In this document: positions 9,308 through 22,667 of the stretch, in pieces
Numbering within the stretch: position 1 is the first letter of the stretch
Layout of the letters: every line of letters begins with the position of its first letter
Source: Tepidimonas charontis
GTDB lineage: Bacteria; Pseudomonadota; Gammaproteobacteria; Burkholderiales; Burkholderiaceae_C
Length of the DNA: 64,000 nucleotides
Assembly: GCF_007556685.1 (NCBI RefSeq)
Contig: NZ_VJON01000002.1
Coordinates: 1-64,000 of the forward strand
Reading direction: 5' to 3'
The notes under the pieces: model-generated
Seen by the model: the letters and a program-made list of their open reading frames with translations, nothing else
Told to the model about the DNA's origin: nothing
The model's database searches: none
Translations under genes and position numbers: made by a program

Positions 9308-10420
9308 ATGCCACGTTCTGCACACTCCCGCTATCGATCCCACCTGAGTTTGGCCCTTGGGCTGGCCAGCATCCTGACCTTGAGCGCCTGTCAACGTACG
9401 GCGCCGGCCAGCGAGGCCTCAGCCGACGCCGTGCGTCTGGTGCGCGCGGCCGCGGTGCAGCCCGTCGGCCCGTCGGTGCTGGGGCTGTCGGGCACAGTGC
9501 GGGCGCGTATCGAGGCGCCCCTGGCTTTCCAGGTCGGCGGGCGCATCAGCGCGCGCTGGGCCGACGCCGGCCAAAACGTGGCCGCCGGCGCACTGCTGTT
9601 CAAGCTCGACCCCGCCGATGTCGAGCAGGCGGTGCGCGCCGCCGAGGCCGACGCCGCCGCCGCCGAGACGGCTTGGCGCACCGCTCAGGCGGAGCTGGCG
9701 CGGGTGCGCACCTTGCACGCGCGCGAATTCGTCAGCGCACAAGCCTTGGAGCGCGCGGAGCTGACGCTGCGTGAGGCACAGAGCCGGCGCGACGCGGCGC
9801 AGGCGCGCTTGAGTCAGGCACGCAACACGCGCGGCTACACCGAGCTGCGCGCCCCGGCGGCCGGGGTGCTGGTCGATGTCACCGGGCAACCCGGCCAAGT
9901 GGTGGCCGCCGGTCAACCCGTGGCCGTGCTGGCGCAGCATGGCACACGCGAAGTCGAGGTATATATGCCGGACGGCGTCACGCCGCCGGCCCAGGGAGAG
10001 GCGGTGCTGGCCGACGGCCAGACCCGCGCGCTGCGCCTGCGCGAAGCCGCGCCGATGGTCGAGCCCGTGGGGCGCACGCGCCGCGTGCGCTACAGCGTTG
10101 ACGCATTGCCCGAGAGCGTGGCGCTGGGCAGCATCGTTACCACCCGTTTCCCCTTGCGGCCGTCGGCGGCCGCAGCCGCCGTGCCGGCTGCCGCCGAGTC
10201 CCTGTGGCGCGTGCCGCTGGGAGCGCTCGACGAGCGCGGGCAGGGCGCGCGCGTGTGGCGCCTGCACGGCGAACAGGCGCAGCCCGTGCCGGTTCGCATC
10301 GTGGCGGTGGATGAGCGTATGGCCACGGTCGCCGGCGCCCTGCAAGCCAGCGACCGGGTCGTCGCGCTCGGCACGCACCTGCTGCACGAAGGCATGAAGG
10401 TGCGGGAGCTGGCGCCATGA
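9308..10420 (+). CDS. RND efflux periplasmic adaptor, lipoprotein
   Basis: A 370-residue membrane-fusion protein that bridges an inner-membrane RND pump and an outer-membrane channel. It begins with a signal peptide and lipobox LTLSAC (cysteine near residue 28), so it should be lipid-anchored. The lipoyl/barrel-sandwich halves are visible (APLAFQVGGRISARWADAGQ... and TELRAPAAGVLVDVTGQPGQ), separated by a coiled-coil hairpin rich in A, E and R. ATG 9308 is chosen over an upstream in-frame TTG because it gives a proper signal peptide. The stop overlaps the pump start by ATGA. Confidence 0.92.
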   Translation: MPRSAHSRYRSHLSLALGLASILTLSACQRTAPASEASADAVRLVRAAAVQPVGPSVLGLSGTVRARIEAPLAFQVGGRISARWADAGQNVAAGALLFKLDPADVEQAVRAAEADAAAAETAWRTAQAELARVRTLHAREFVSAQALERAELTLREAQSRRDAAQARLSQARNTRGYTELRAPAAGVLVDVTGQPGQVVAAGQPVAVLAQHGTREVEVYMPDGVTPPAQGEAVLADGQTRALRLREAAPMVEPVGRTRRVRYSVDALPESVALGSIVTTRFPLRPSAAAAAVPAAAESLWRVPLGALDERGQGARVWRLHGEQAQPVPVRIVAVDERMATVAGALQASDRVVALGTHLLHEGMKVRELAP

Positions 10421-13400
10421 GCTTCCCGAACCTGTCGGCGCTCGCGGTGCGCGAGCGCGCCGTCACGCTGTTTTTGCTGATCTTGTCGGTGCTGGGCGGT
10501 CTGTACGCGTTCGTCTCGCTGGGGCGCGCGGAAGACCCCGCGTTCACCGTGCGGGTGATGCAAGTCAACGTGGCCTGGCCCGGTGCCACGACCGAACAAC
10601 TGCAGCGTCAGGTGGTGGACCGGCTGGAAAAACGAATCCAGGAGGTCGAGTACCTCTACCGTATCGAAACCACCATCCGCCCCGGGCAGGCCACCTTGCA
10701 GGTGGAATTTCACGACTACACCCCGCAGGCCAAGGTGCCCGAGCTGTTCTACCAAGTGCGCAAGCGCATGTGGGATGCGCAGCGCGACATGCCCAGCGGC
10801 GTCATCGGCCCGCTGGCCAACGACGATTTCGCCGACGTGTACTTCAGCTTGTTGGCGCTGACGGCGCCGGGCCTGCCGATGAGCGATCTGGTGCAGGAAG
10901 CCGAGCGGCTGCGCGATCAGTTGCAACGCATCGAAGGCGTGCACAAGGCGGTACTGATTGGCGAGCGCACGCAGCGCGTCTATGTCGAGTTCGACAGCGC
11001 GCGCCTGGTCAACCTGGGGCTGAGTCCGCAAGCCATCTTCGAGGCCATCGACGCCAGCAACCGGCTGGTGCCCGCCGGCCGGTTGGAAACCGACGGGCCG
11101 CGCCTGTACCTGCGGCTCGACGCCGACCTCTCCGACCCCGACACATTGGCGCAAGTGCCGATCCGCGCCGGCACCAAGGTGCTGCGACTGGGCGACATCG
11201 CGACCCTCCGCCACGGCTATGAGGAGCCGCCCAGCTACCTGGTGCGCGCCCGCGGTCAGGATGCCGTGCTGATCGGCGTGGTGATGAACAAAGGCGAAAA
11301 CGGCCTGGCGCTCGGCCAGCGGCTGGAGGCCTACCTGCAACGCGAAAAGGCCGAGCTGGCGCTGGGCATGGAGCTGACGCAGCTGACCAACCAGGCCGAC
11401 GCCATCCGCAAGGCGGTCGATCTGTTCCAGATCAAGTTTCTGGTGGCGGTGGCGGTGGTCATGGGCGTGAGCATGCTGGCCATTGGCCTGCGTGCGGGCC
11501 TCATCGTCGGCATTGCGGTGCCGGTGACGCTGGGCATCAGCTTCCTGGTGATGAAGCTGATGGGCATCAACCTCGACCGCATCACTCTGGGGGCACTGAT
11601 CATTTCGCTGGGACTGCTGGTGGACGACGCCATCATCGCCGTTGAGATGATGCTGGTGAAGATGGAGGAAGGCTGGGACCGGGTGCGCGCCGCCGCGCAC
11701 GCCTGGAACGTCACCGCCGCGCCCATGCTGTTTGGCACGCTGGTGACGGTGGCGGGCTTTCTGCCTATCGGCTTTGCCCGCTCGGGCGTGGGGGAGTACG
11801 CGGGCAACATCTTCTGGGTGCTGGGCATCAGCCTCATCGTGTCGTGGCTGGTGGCGGTGGTGTTTGCGCCCTACTTGGGCGTGAAGCTGCTGCGCAGCGT
11901 GCCGGCCGGCCAGCAGCATGACCACGCCGCGCTCTACCAAACCCCCAATTACCGGCGGCTGCGCGCACTGGTGGCGTGGTGCGTGGTCCACCGCAAAACG
12001 GTGGTGGTGGGTACGGTGGGCCTGTTGGCACTGTCGGCCATCGGCATGGCGACGGTGGTGCAAAAGCAGTTTTTCCCCAGCTCCGACCGGCCGGAGGTGC
12101 TGGTCAGCGTTTATCTGCCGCAAGGCACCTCGGTGGCCGTCACCGACCAGACCGTGCGACGGCTGGAAGCTATTCTGAGCCCGATGCCGGAGGTCAAAAC
12201 CCTGTCGGCCTACGTGGGGGCGGGGGCGCCGCGCTTTTTCATTTCGGCCAGCCCCGAGCCGCCCGACGCGGCCTTTGGCAAGCTGATCGTGGTGGCGCAC
12301 GACGAGCGCGCGCGCGACACCATCATCGACACACTCGACCGCCACATTCGCGAGGGTGAGTTCCCCGAGGCGCGCGTGCGGGTGGCACGTTTGCTCTACG
12401 GCCCGCCGGTGGCTTGGCCGGTGCAGTTCCGCGTCTTCGGCCCCGACCCGAATACCGTGCGCGCCATCGGCTACCGGGTGCGCGACATCATGGCCGCCAA
12501 CCCCCATGTGGTGGACGCGCACCTGGAGTGGGACGAACGCGTACCGGTGCTGCACCTGCACGCCGACCTGGAACGCCTGCGCCTGATGGGACTGACCCCG
12601 CAGGACGTGGCGCAGCAACTGCAGTTCCTGCTCGACGGCGTACCGGTGACACAGCTGCGCCGCGACAACCGCAGTGTCGATCTGGTGGCGCGCGGCACGC
12701 AGGGGGGAACGCGCCTGGACGTGGCCGCCCTGTCGGCACTGGAGCTGCTCAACCGCGACGGACGCAAGGTGCCGGTCACGCAACTGGGCCGGCTGGAGGT
12801 GCGCTACGAGGAGCCGGTGATCAAGCGCTACAACCGCGAACCCTTCGTGGCCGTGCAGGCCGAGGTGCGCGGCGCGCAGGCCAACGACGTCACCGCCGCC
12901 GTCTGGAAGGCGCTCGAGCCGCTGCGCGCCGAGCTGCCTGCGGGCTACCGGGTGGCCATCGGCGGCTCGGTGGAGCAGTCGGAGAAGGCCAACGCTTCGA
13001 TTCAGAAGCTGCAGCCGGTGATGGTGGCCTTCATGCTGATTTTCATCATGCTGCAGATGCGCTCCTTCGCCGGCACCTTCATGGTGGTGGCCACCGCCCC
13101 GCTGGGGCTGATTGGCGCGGTGCTGGCGCTGCTGGTGTTCCAGCAGCCCTTTGGCTTCGTGGCGCTGCTGGGGCTGACCGGCCTGGCCGGCATCTTGATG
13201 CGCAACACGCTGATCCTGACGCAGCAGGTGGCCGACAACTTCGAGGCGGGCATGGCGCCGTTTGAGGGCGTCGTGGAAGCCGCCGTGCAGCGGGCGCGGC
13301 CCGTGGTGCTGACGGCGCTGGCGGCGGTGCTGGCGTTCGTGCCGCTGACGCAGGACAGCTTCTGGGGGCCGTTGGCCTACGTGCTGATCGGCGGTGTGGC

Positions 13401-13488
13401 CGTGGGCACGGCCATCACGCTGCTGTTCGTGCCGGCGCTGTACGCGCTGTGGTTCCGCATCCGGCCCGACGGCGCCCCCGCTACCTGA
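10417..13488 (+). CDS. RND efflux pump, inner-membrane subunit
   Basis: A 1023-residue proton-driven exporter of the AcrB/HAE superfamily. It has the expected 12 membrane helices with two large periplasmic loops. The proton-relay acids lie in TM4 (LGLLVDDAIIAVEMM) and the C-terminal half carries FGFVALLGLTGLAGILMRNT. Its start overlaps the adaptor stop (ATGA), so the two are translationally coupled. No outer-membrane channel gene follows; a TolC-type partner must be encoded elsewhere. Probably repressed by the divergent TetR protein. Substrate range is not inferable. An accessory island begins 41 bp after the stop. Confidence 0.93.
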   Translation: MSFPNLSALAVRERAVTLFLLILSVLGGLYAFVSLGRAEDPAFTVRVMQVNVAWPGATTEQLQRQVVDRLEKRIQEVEYLYRIETTIRPGQATLQVEFHDYTPQAKVPELFYQVRKRMWDAQRDMPSGVIGPLANDDFADVYFSLLALTAPGLPMSDLVQEAERLRDQLQRIEGVHKAVLIGERTQRVYVEFDSARLVNLGLSPQAIFEAIDASNRLVPAGRLETDGPRLYLRLDADLSDPDTLAQVPIRAGTKVLRLGDIATLRHGYEEPPSYLVRARGQDAVLIGVVMNKGENGLALGQRLEAYLQREKAELALGMELTQLTNQADAIRKAVDLFQIKFLVAVAVVMGVSMLAIGLRAGLIVGIAVPVTLGISFLVMKLMGINLDRITLGALIISLGLLVDDAIIAVEMMLVKMEEGWDRVRAAAHAWNVTAAPMLFGTLVTVAGFLPIGFARSGVGEYAGNIFWVLGISLIVSWLVAVVFAPYLGVKLLRSVPAGQQHDHAALYQTPNYRRLRALVAWCVVHRKTVVVGTVGLLALSAIGMATVVQKQFFPSSDRPEVLVSVYLPQGTSVAVTDQTVRRLEAILSPMPEVKTLSAYVGAGAPRFFISASPEPPDAAFGKLIVVAHDERARDTIIDTLDRHIREGEFPEARVRVARLLYGPPVAWPVQFRVFGPDPNTVRAIGYRVRDIMAANPHVVDAHLEWDERVPVLHLHADLERLRLMGLTPQDVAQQLQFLLDGVPVTQLRRDNRSVDLVARGTQGGTRLDVAALSALELLNRDGRKVPVTQLGRLEVRYEEPVIKRYNREPFVAVQAEVRGAQANDVTAAVWKALEPLRAELPAGYRVAIGGSVEQSEKANASIQKLQPVMVAFMLIFIMLQMRSFAGTFMVVATAPLGLIGAVLALLVFQQPFGFVALLGLTGLAGILMRNTLILTQQVADNFEAGMAPFEGVVEAAVQRARPVVLTALAAVLAFVPLTQDSFWGPLAYVLIGGVAVGTAITLLFVPALYALWFRIRPDGAPAT

Positions 13489-13529
13489 GCGGGCGTTGGT
13501 GGACAGAAGGGGCGGCCGCCGCCCCTACC

Positions 13530-14200
13530 AGGCCGTTGAAAAACTTCCAATCAAACACGCCGCATCCCCTGATTTCGACGCTTGTGGCAGCTTCAGAAGG
13601 AGTTACGCGGCGATTTCGGCCGTCTCCAAGGCCCGTTTTGAGGTCATCTCGCCCCTTTTGGGCGCACTGACCCTCCTGTTTCACGCATGATGCGCGTCCC
13701 ACCAGCCACCGATGCTGCCAGGTCTGGTAGCCCTCGTGCCGCCTGATGCGGCCGTCCACGGCCGAGTGCTTGTCCTTGGCAGCGACGTGCGGCGTGACCT
13801 TGAGCCTTCGGCAGCCCTCGATGAAGGCCTTGCAGTCGTCGCCCTTGTCGCCCGGGCTCTTCTTGAACAGGCGAGCATCGGCATCCGTGGTGCTCTCGTG
13901 GGTTCGTCACCGGCGAGCGGGCGGCACTTTGAGCAGCATCTCCGGCGGCACCGAGGGCCGGCCCCGGCGGGCGTACACCGCCACGAACTCGCGGTCCATC
14001 GTCGCCAGCAACGCATCGACCACAGCGCCCAGCTTGCGCACGGGGTGAGCCGCTGGCACTCGCTCTTCGAGACTGATGTCACTGAACATCGTCCCCTGAA
14101 AGTCTTGGCTGCCTCTCATCGTCCTCTTCGTCCGCGTGCTGGATTGGCTTCAGATCGTAGCAGCCATCGGGCGTGCCGGCGGGGGATTTTTCAACGGCCT
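13530..14200 (-). mobile_element. Internally deleted IS5-like element, copy 1
   Basis: A 671-bp relic with inverted ends AGGCCGTTGAAAAA (13530-13543) and TTTTTCAACGGCCT (14187-14200). Inside, on the minus strand, are pieces of an IS5-type transposase: an N-terminus from ATG 14119 and a central piece containing STTDADARLFKKS...CRRLKVTPHVAAKDKHSAVDGR. Most of the catalytic core is missing. The same element recurs at 16284-16821 in the same orientation. I see no clear target-site duplication. Such a copy could move only with a transposase supplied in trans. Confidence 0.85.
13644..14119 (-). pseudogene. Transposase relic (IS5-like), copy 1
   Basis: The first frame gives MRGSQDFQGTMFSDISLEE followed by RVPAAHPVRKLGAVVDALL and ends in ...GRPSVPPEMLLKVPPARR (stop near 13907). 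Separate frames then carry the middle (STTDADARLFKKSPGDKGDD) and the piece VTPHVAAKDKHSAVDGRIRRHEGYQTW. This is the N-terminal recognition part joined to later parts of an IS5-family DDE transposase with the core deleted and the frame broken. Not functional. Confidence 0.8.
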
Positions 14201-14301
14201 GTTAGGGCATGAAGCGCCTTGACGAACTCGTCAGGCGATACGCCTGCCTGCTTGAGCAAGTTAAGCCAGATACATGTTTGCGAGACTTGACCCCATGCGT
14301 T
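14191..14301 (-). other. Open frame of 37 codons without a start, truncated by IS relic copy 1
   Basis: Starting within the stop codon of the next gene upstream and in its +1 frame, this reads NAWGQVSQTCIWLNLLKQAG then VSPDEFVKALHALTGR, with the stop supplied by the IS terminus. The composition is protein-like but there is no start codon and I do not recognise it. It may be a gene fragment cut by the element, or chance. The stretch 14201-14299 otherwise contains no recognisable attC site. Confidence 0.3.
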
Positions 14302-14911
14302 ACTTAGCTAAATTTGAGCCTGTGTGTTTCTTAGTATCGACACCATTTCCTCCGGCATCCAATGCCGCCTCGCATGCTGAACGGTTTTGCTGGTATTGCT
14401 TCAAAGCGTCAGCAATCTCTCCATGAATTGCTTCAACCCCACCACGCCGTGCTGCGTTGAGCCGCGCCAACCACCAAGTTTGTGCGAATACTCCCGCTCC
14501 GAAACAATATCCATAAGGTTCTTCAAAAACAGAATTACCGAATTTTTCACCATCCTTTGCAATTTGGTTCATGAGCTTGCTTTGCTCGTGAAGGCTTTTG
14601 AGGTCGCCTCGCTGAAGAGCCAAATCTGCTGCTTTTACAGATTCGTCCAGCCTAGCGAGAAAGTCTTTCACATTTTTGGCACTCGGGACATTTAATTTCG
14701 TTCCCTCCGATACTTGAGGTTGCGGGATAGGCTCTGTAGTCTTGGCTTCGCCAATTTGTTTCCGGGAATCGCCGTCATCCTTAGGTTGTTCAATGACTCC
14801 AACAATTAAAACGCTGATAATTACAAACCATCCAGCGATCATGGCGATTTTTTGGCCACGGGTCCGCTCATTCCAAGGCACTGTTTGCCACCACTGTCTG
14901 TTTTTGTCCAT
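14300..14911 (-). CDS. Integron cassette gene A, membrane-anchored unknown
   Basis: A 203-residue protein I do not recognise. It opens MDKNRQWWQTVPWNERTRGQ, has one membrane helix (KIAMIAGWFVIISVLIVGVI, about residues 23-42), then a soluble, lysine- and glutamine-rich helical part containing LARLDESVKAADLALQRGDL. ATG 14911 is preceded by GGAGATGAAC. The codon use is less GC-biased than flanking chromosomal genes. It starts 23 bp after the attC of the preceding cassette (14935-14991), the normal spacing in a cassette array. Its own attC is not recognisable, perhaps lost when the IS relic arrived. Confidence 0.65.
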   Translation of the reverse strand: MDKNRQWWQTVPWNERTRGQKIAMIAGWFVIISVLIVGVIEQPKDDGDSRKQIGEAKTTEPIPQPQVSEGTKLNVPSAKNVKDFLARLDESVKAADLALQRGDLKSLHEQSKLMNQIAKDGEKFGNSVFEEPYGYCFGAGVFAQTWWLARLNAARRGGVEAIHGEIADALKQYQQNRSACEAALDAGGNGVDTKKHTGSNLAK

Positions 14912-14934
14912 TCGTTCATCTCCATTGTGAGTAG

Positions 14935-14991
14935 GCCTAGCGTTGAAGTTGTGGGGCGGCGAAGCCGTCCCACACGAACGAACAGTTAGAC
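14935..14991 (-). other. attC recombination site of cassette B
   Basis: On the minus strand the site opens with GTCTAAC (R'') 3 nt after the stop of gene B and closes with GCTAGGC (R', one mismatch to GTTRRRY). Between them GTGGGACGGC TTCG CCGCCCCAC forms a near-perfect hairpin (one mismatch), flanked by TTCGTTCGTG-type and AACTTCAACG arms. Length 57 bp, within the usual attC range. These are the structural features used by integron integrases on the folded bottom strand. Confidence 0.8.
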
Positions 14992-14992
14992 A

Positions 14993-15631
14993 TCACTGTC
15001 CCGTCCTTGGCAGCTTATTTTCCTTGCAGAAGTCATTCATGAATGCTTCATTGGCATCCAGATGTTTGCCTATTCTTGCGCCTTGGGGAAACCAGGACGA
15101 CGCCCCTCCGAGGGGATGAACGGTGATGACGTTTCCGTCTCTGACCAGTTTGAGGCGTTCAAAAACACGCTGGTGTCCACCAATAATGTCAAAAACTTCT
15201 ACGTTGGCTTCGGTTCCGGAGACACTTCCCCTAAGCAGTAGGAAGTCGAAGGGCGCGTTTGAGCAGACCTTTCCTGCGGCGATCATTCCGCTAAGCTCAC
15301 CGTTCTTCGCTTGCAGTGAGATCTTGAGGTCGATGCCCTCGCTCAAGCGCATGTCCGCCATGTCGACGATCCCTTCGGGAAAAGTCGACCAATCTCCCGC
15401 CCATTTCGCATCCCCCTTCAGCCAACTCACGAACTGATCGTAGGTCATTTCGACTTCAGTTGGAAGTTTGCGGATGTTCTGAAGCAGTATTGATCCATTC
15501 ATCCCGAGCGTGAACGCGGCCGATCCGACAGCAGCGATTATGACCCACGTCCGCTTGTACCAGGGCTCCTTGGGAGGTGCCGACGGCGGAGCCGGGGGAG
15601 CTGCAGGAACATATTTTTTGCGGCGAGCCAT
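14993..15631 (-). CDS. Integron cassette gene B, membrane-anchored unknown
   Basis: A 212-residue protein I do not recognise. It begins MARRKKYVPAAPPAPPSAPP, a basic and proline-rich cytoplasmic tail, then one membrane helix (TWVIIAAVGSAAFTLGMNGS, about residues 29-50) and a C-terminal soluble domain of about 150 residues with an alternating, beta-rich pattern (GIDLKISLQAKNGELSGMIAA; VFERLKLVRDGNVITVHPLG). The start is 22 bp from the attC of cassette C with no strong ribosome site; the stop is 1 bp from the R'' box of its own attC. Topology suggests an envelope-facing role, but none can be assigned. Confidence 0.65.
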   Translation of the reverse strand: MARRKKYVPAAPPAPPSAPPKEPWYKRTWVIIAAVGSAAFTLGMNGSILLQNIRKLPTEVEMTYDQFVSWLKGDAKWAGDWSTFPEGIVDMADMRLSEGIDLKISLQAKNGELSGMIAAGKVCSNAPFDFLLLRGSVSGTEANVEVFDIIGGHQRVFERLKLVRDGNVITVHPLGGASSWFPQGARIGKHLDANEAFMNDFCKENKLPRTGQ

Positions 15632-15653
15632 TCGATGCGCTGTGATCCGTGCT

Positions 15654-15740
15654 GTCTAACGCAGAAGTCACCGGCGCTGCGCGGCCTCATCGCGCAGCGT
15701 CCAGCGACCGAAGGCAGCGAGGTTGAGTGCCATGTTAGGT
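15654..15740 (-). other. attC recombination site of cassette C
   Basis: On the minus strand: ACCTAAC (R'', 15740-15734) through to GTTAGAC (R', 15660-15654, full match to GTTRRRY). The TAA of gene C lies inside R'', as often in cassettes. The centre folds as GCTGCGCG ATGAGGC CGCGCAGC within longer imperfect arms. Length 87 bp. Clear match to attC architecture in the same orientation as the site at 14935-14991. Confidence 0.85.
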
Positions 15741-16064
15741 GCGGAGGTTGGGTGCTCTCAACGGCCATTCGTGACTACGCACCTCAGCTAATTCGAGATC
15801 ATAAATATGAGCATTTATTGATGACCCCTTGTACCCATGGCCAGGACGGCGAGTTTTTTTGTTTACAACCAAAGCCTGAAGTGGTGGGAGTTTGTGGCGA
15901 TAGCAGTACTCTTGGATAACACCTAAGAACCAACCGGCTGCGCGGGGGTGCAGCCCGAGTAGAGAGCACAGTTCGCCGTAGGTAAATGGAGACCCACCGC
16001 TTTTAGCTCGTTGAACCAGTAATGGCCAGGCCTTCTCTGCTCTCGCGAAGTGATCAATTGCCAT
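15735..16064 (-). CDS. Integron cassette gene C, small conserved-type protein
   Basis: A 109-residue soluble protein starting MAIDHFARAEKAWPLLVQRA. The centre FTYGELCSLLGLHPRAAGWF then IQEYCYRHKLPPLQALVVNK looks like a compact winged-helix-type fold; I associate this YGEL...LPPLxALVVN pattern with small domains found near restriction or DNA-repair proteins, but that is memory rather than proof. ATG 16064 is chosen because GGAGGT lies 4 nt upstream; a GTG at 16076 would overlap that site. It is the first cassette next to attI, where expression is usually strongest. Confidence 0.7.
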   Translation of the reverse strand: MAIDHFARAEKAWPLLVQRAKSGGSPFTYGELCSLLGLHPRAAGWFLGVIQEYCYRHKLPPLQALVVNKKTRRPGHGYKGSSINAHIYDLELAEVRSHEWPLRAPNLRT

Positions 16065-16080
16065 AAGTACCTCCACAAAT

Positions 16081-16138
16081 ACCTAACGTGAAATAGACAC
16101 CTGAACAGGTGTATATCGAAATGGCCAGAAGGTGTATA
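16081..16138 (-). other. attI-like integron attachment region
   Basis: Between cassette C and the intI fragment. The simple site GTTAGGT (minus, 16087-16081) marks the cassette boundary. Upstream of it is a 9-bp direct repeat, AGGTGTATA on the plus strand at 16107-16115 and 16130-16138, 23 bp apart, reminiscent of the paired integrase-binding repeats of attI1. An imperfect palindrome ACACCTG AA CAGGTGT (16097-16112) overlaps the first copy. Attachment function is inferred from position and layout. Confidence 0.55.
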
Positions 16139-16159
16139 ACGCGTCCAGTTGCATGGCAA
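16133..16159 (-). promoter_or_regulatory. Candidate cassette promoter (Pc-like)
   Basis: On the minus strand TTGCCA (16159-16154) and TATACA (16138-16133) with a 15-bp spacer, pointing into the cassette array. The spacing is short, so strength is doubtful. It sits between intI and attI, one of the positions where cassette promoters occur. Confidence 0.3.
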
Positions 16160-16201
16160 GTCGTTGTTCTGTTTGTGACTCGTTATCGATAGGGGACGCT
16201 T

Positions 16202-16283
16202 GTGCAGACTACAGACACACCTCCAGCCCATCCTCCCAAGTTGCTCGATCAGGTGCGCGAGCGAATTCGGGTCAAGCGTTACC
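16202..16283 (+). pseudogene. intI: Integron integrase N-terminal fragment
   Basis: GTG 16202, preceded by AGGGGA, starts MQTTDTPPAHPP then KLLDQVRERIRVKRY. The second part matches the conserved start of the core-binding domain of integron integrases, tyrosine recombinases that normally continue SIRTEQAY. At 16284 an IS relic replaces the rest, so the arm-binding remainder and the catalytic RHRY residues are absent. The fused frame runs to 16423 without meaning. It is divergent from the cassettes, as intI always is relative to its array. The integron cannot make its own integrase here. Confidence 0.8.
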
Positions 16284-16702
16284 AAGCCGTTGAAAAAGTG
16301 CCAATCAAACACACCGCATCCCCTGATTTCGACGCTTGGGGCGGCTCAAAAGGAGTTGCGCGGCGATTTCGGCCGTCTCCAATGCCCGCTTTGACGCCAT
16401 CTCGCCCATTTTGGGCGCACTAACCCTCCTGTTTCACGCATGGTGCGCGTCCCGCCAGCCTCCGAGGCTGCCAGGTCTGGTAGCCCTCGTGCCGCTCGAT
16501 GCGGCCGTCCACGGCCGAGTGCTTGTCCTTGGCGGCCACGTGCGGCGTGACCTTGAGCAGCATCTCCGGCGGCACCGAGGGTCGGCCACGTCGGGCGTAC
16601 ACCGCCTCGAACTCGCGGTCCATGGTCGCCAGCAGCGCATCGACCACGCCGCGCAGCTTGCGCAAGGGATGTGCCGCTGGCACTCACTCTTCGAGACTGA
16701 TG

Positions 16703-20699
<3,997 letters not shown>

Positions 20700-20703
20700 T
20701 GCC

Positions 20704-22345
<1,642 letters not shown>

Positions 22346-22357
22346 CGACGGCCTGCC

Positions 22358-22642
22358 ATGCGTGCGCGCTGGGTCACGGCCGGGCTGCTCGCCTTGCTCG
22401 GCGCGGTCCACGCGCACATCTGGTGGGGCCGCGCCAGCGTCGCCAACGTCGAGGCGCTGCGGCGCGAGCTGCTGCGCCAGGAGCAGGCCAACGAGGCGGC
22501 GCGCCAGCGCAACGAGCGCCTCACGGCCGAAGTCCACGATCTGCGCGAAGGGCTACAGACGGTGGAAGAAATCGCGCGTGAGTCGCTCGGCATGGTCAAA
22601 CCGAACGAAATCTTCGTGCAGATCCAAGGCGGCGCGCCGTGA
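22358..22642 (+). CDS. ftsB: Cell division protein FtsB
   Basis: A 94-residue bitopic inner-membrane protein of the FtsQLB divisome complex. A short cytoplasmic start, one membrane helix (VTAGLLALLGAVHAHIWWG), then a coiled coil (VEALRRELLRQEQANEAARQ ... LREGLQTVEEIARESLGMV) and the typical KPNEIFVQI end. Position right after eno is the conserved context of ftsB. Confidence 0.93.
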   Translation: MRARWVTAGLLALLGAVHAHIWWGRASVANVEALRRELLRQEQANEAARQRNERLTAEVHDLREGLQTVEEIARESLGMVKPNEIFVQIQGGAP

Positions 22643-22667
22643 GTCGGCGCCGGTGGCGCTGCCGGCC

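Noticed and set aside
10090-12783. An 897-codon frame antisense to the RND pump, rich in His, Gln and Arg
   Set aside because: Composition is the mirror image of GC-rich membrane-protein codons; no start context and no family resemblance.
14201-14299. A third attC site for cassette A
   Set aside because: No R''/R' pair in the right orientation and no convincing hairpin; only a CCCTAAC at the IS edge.
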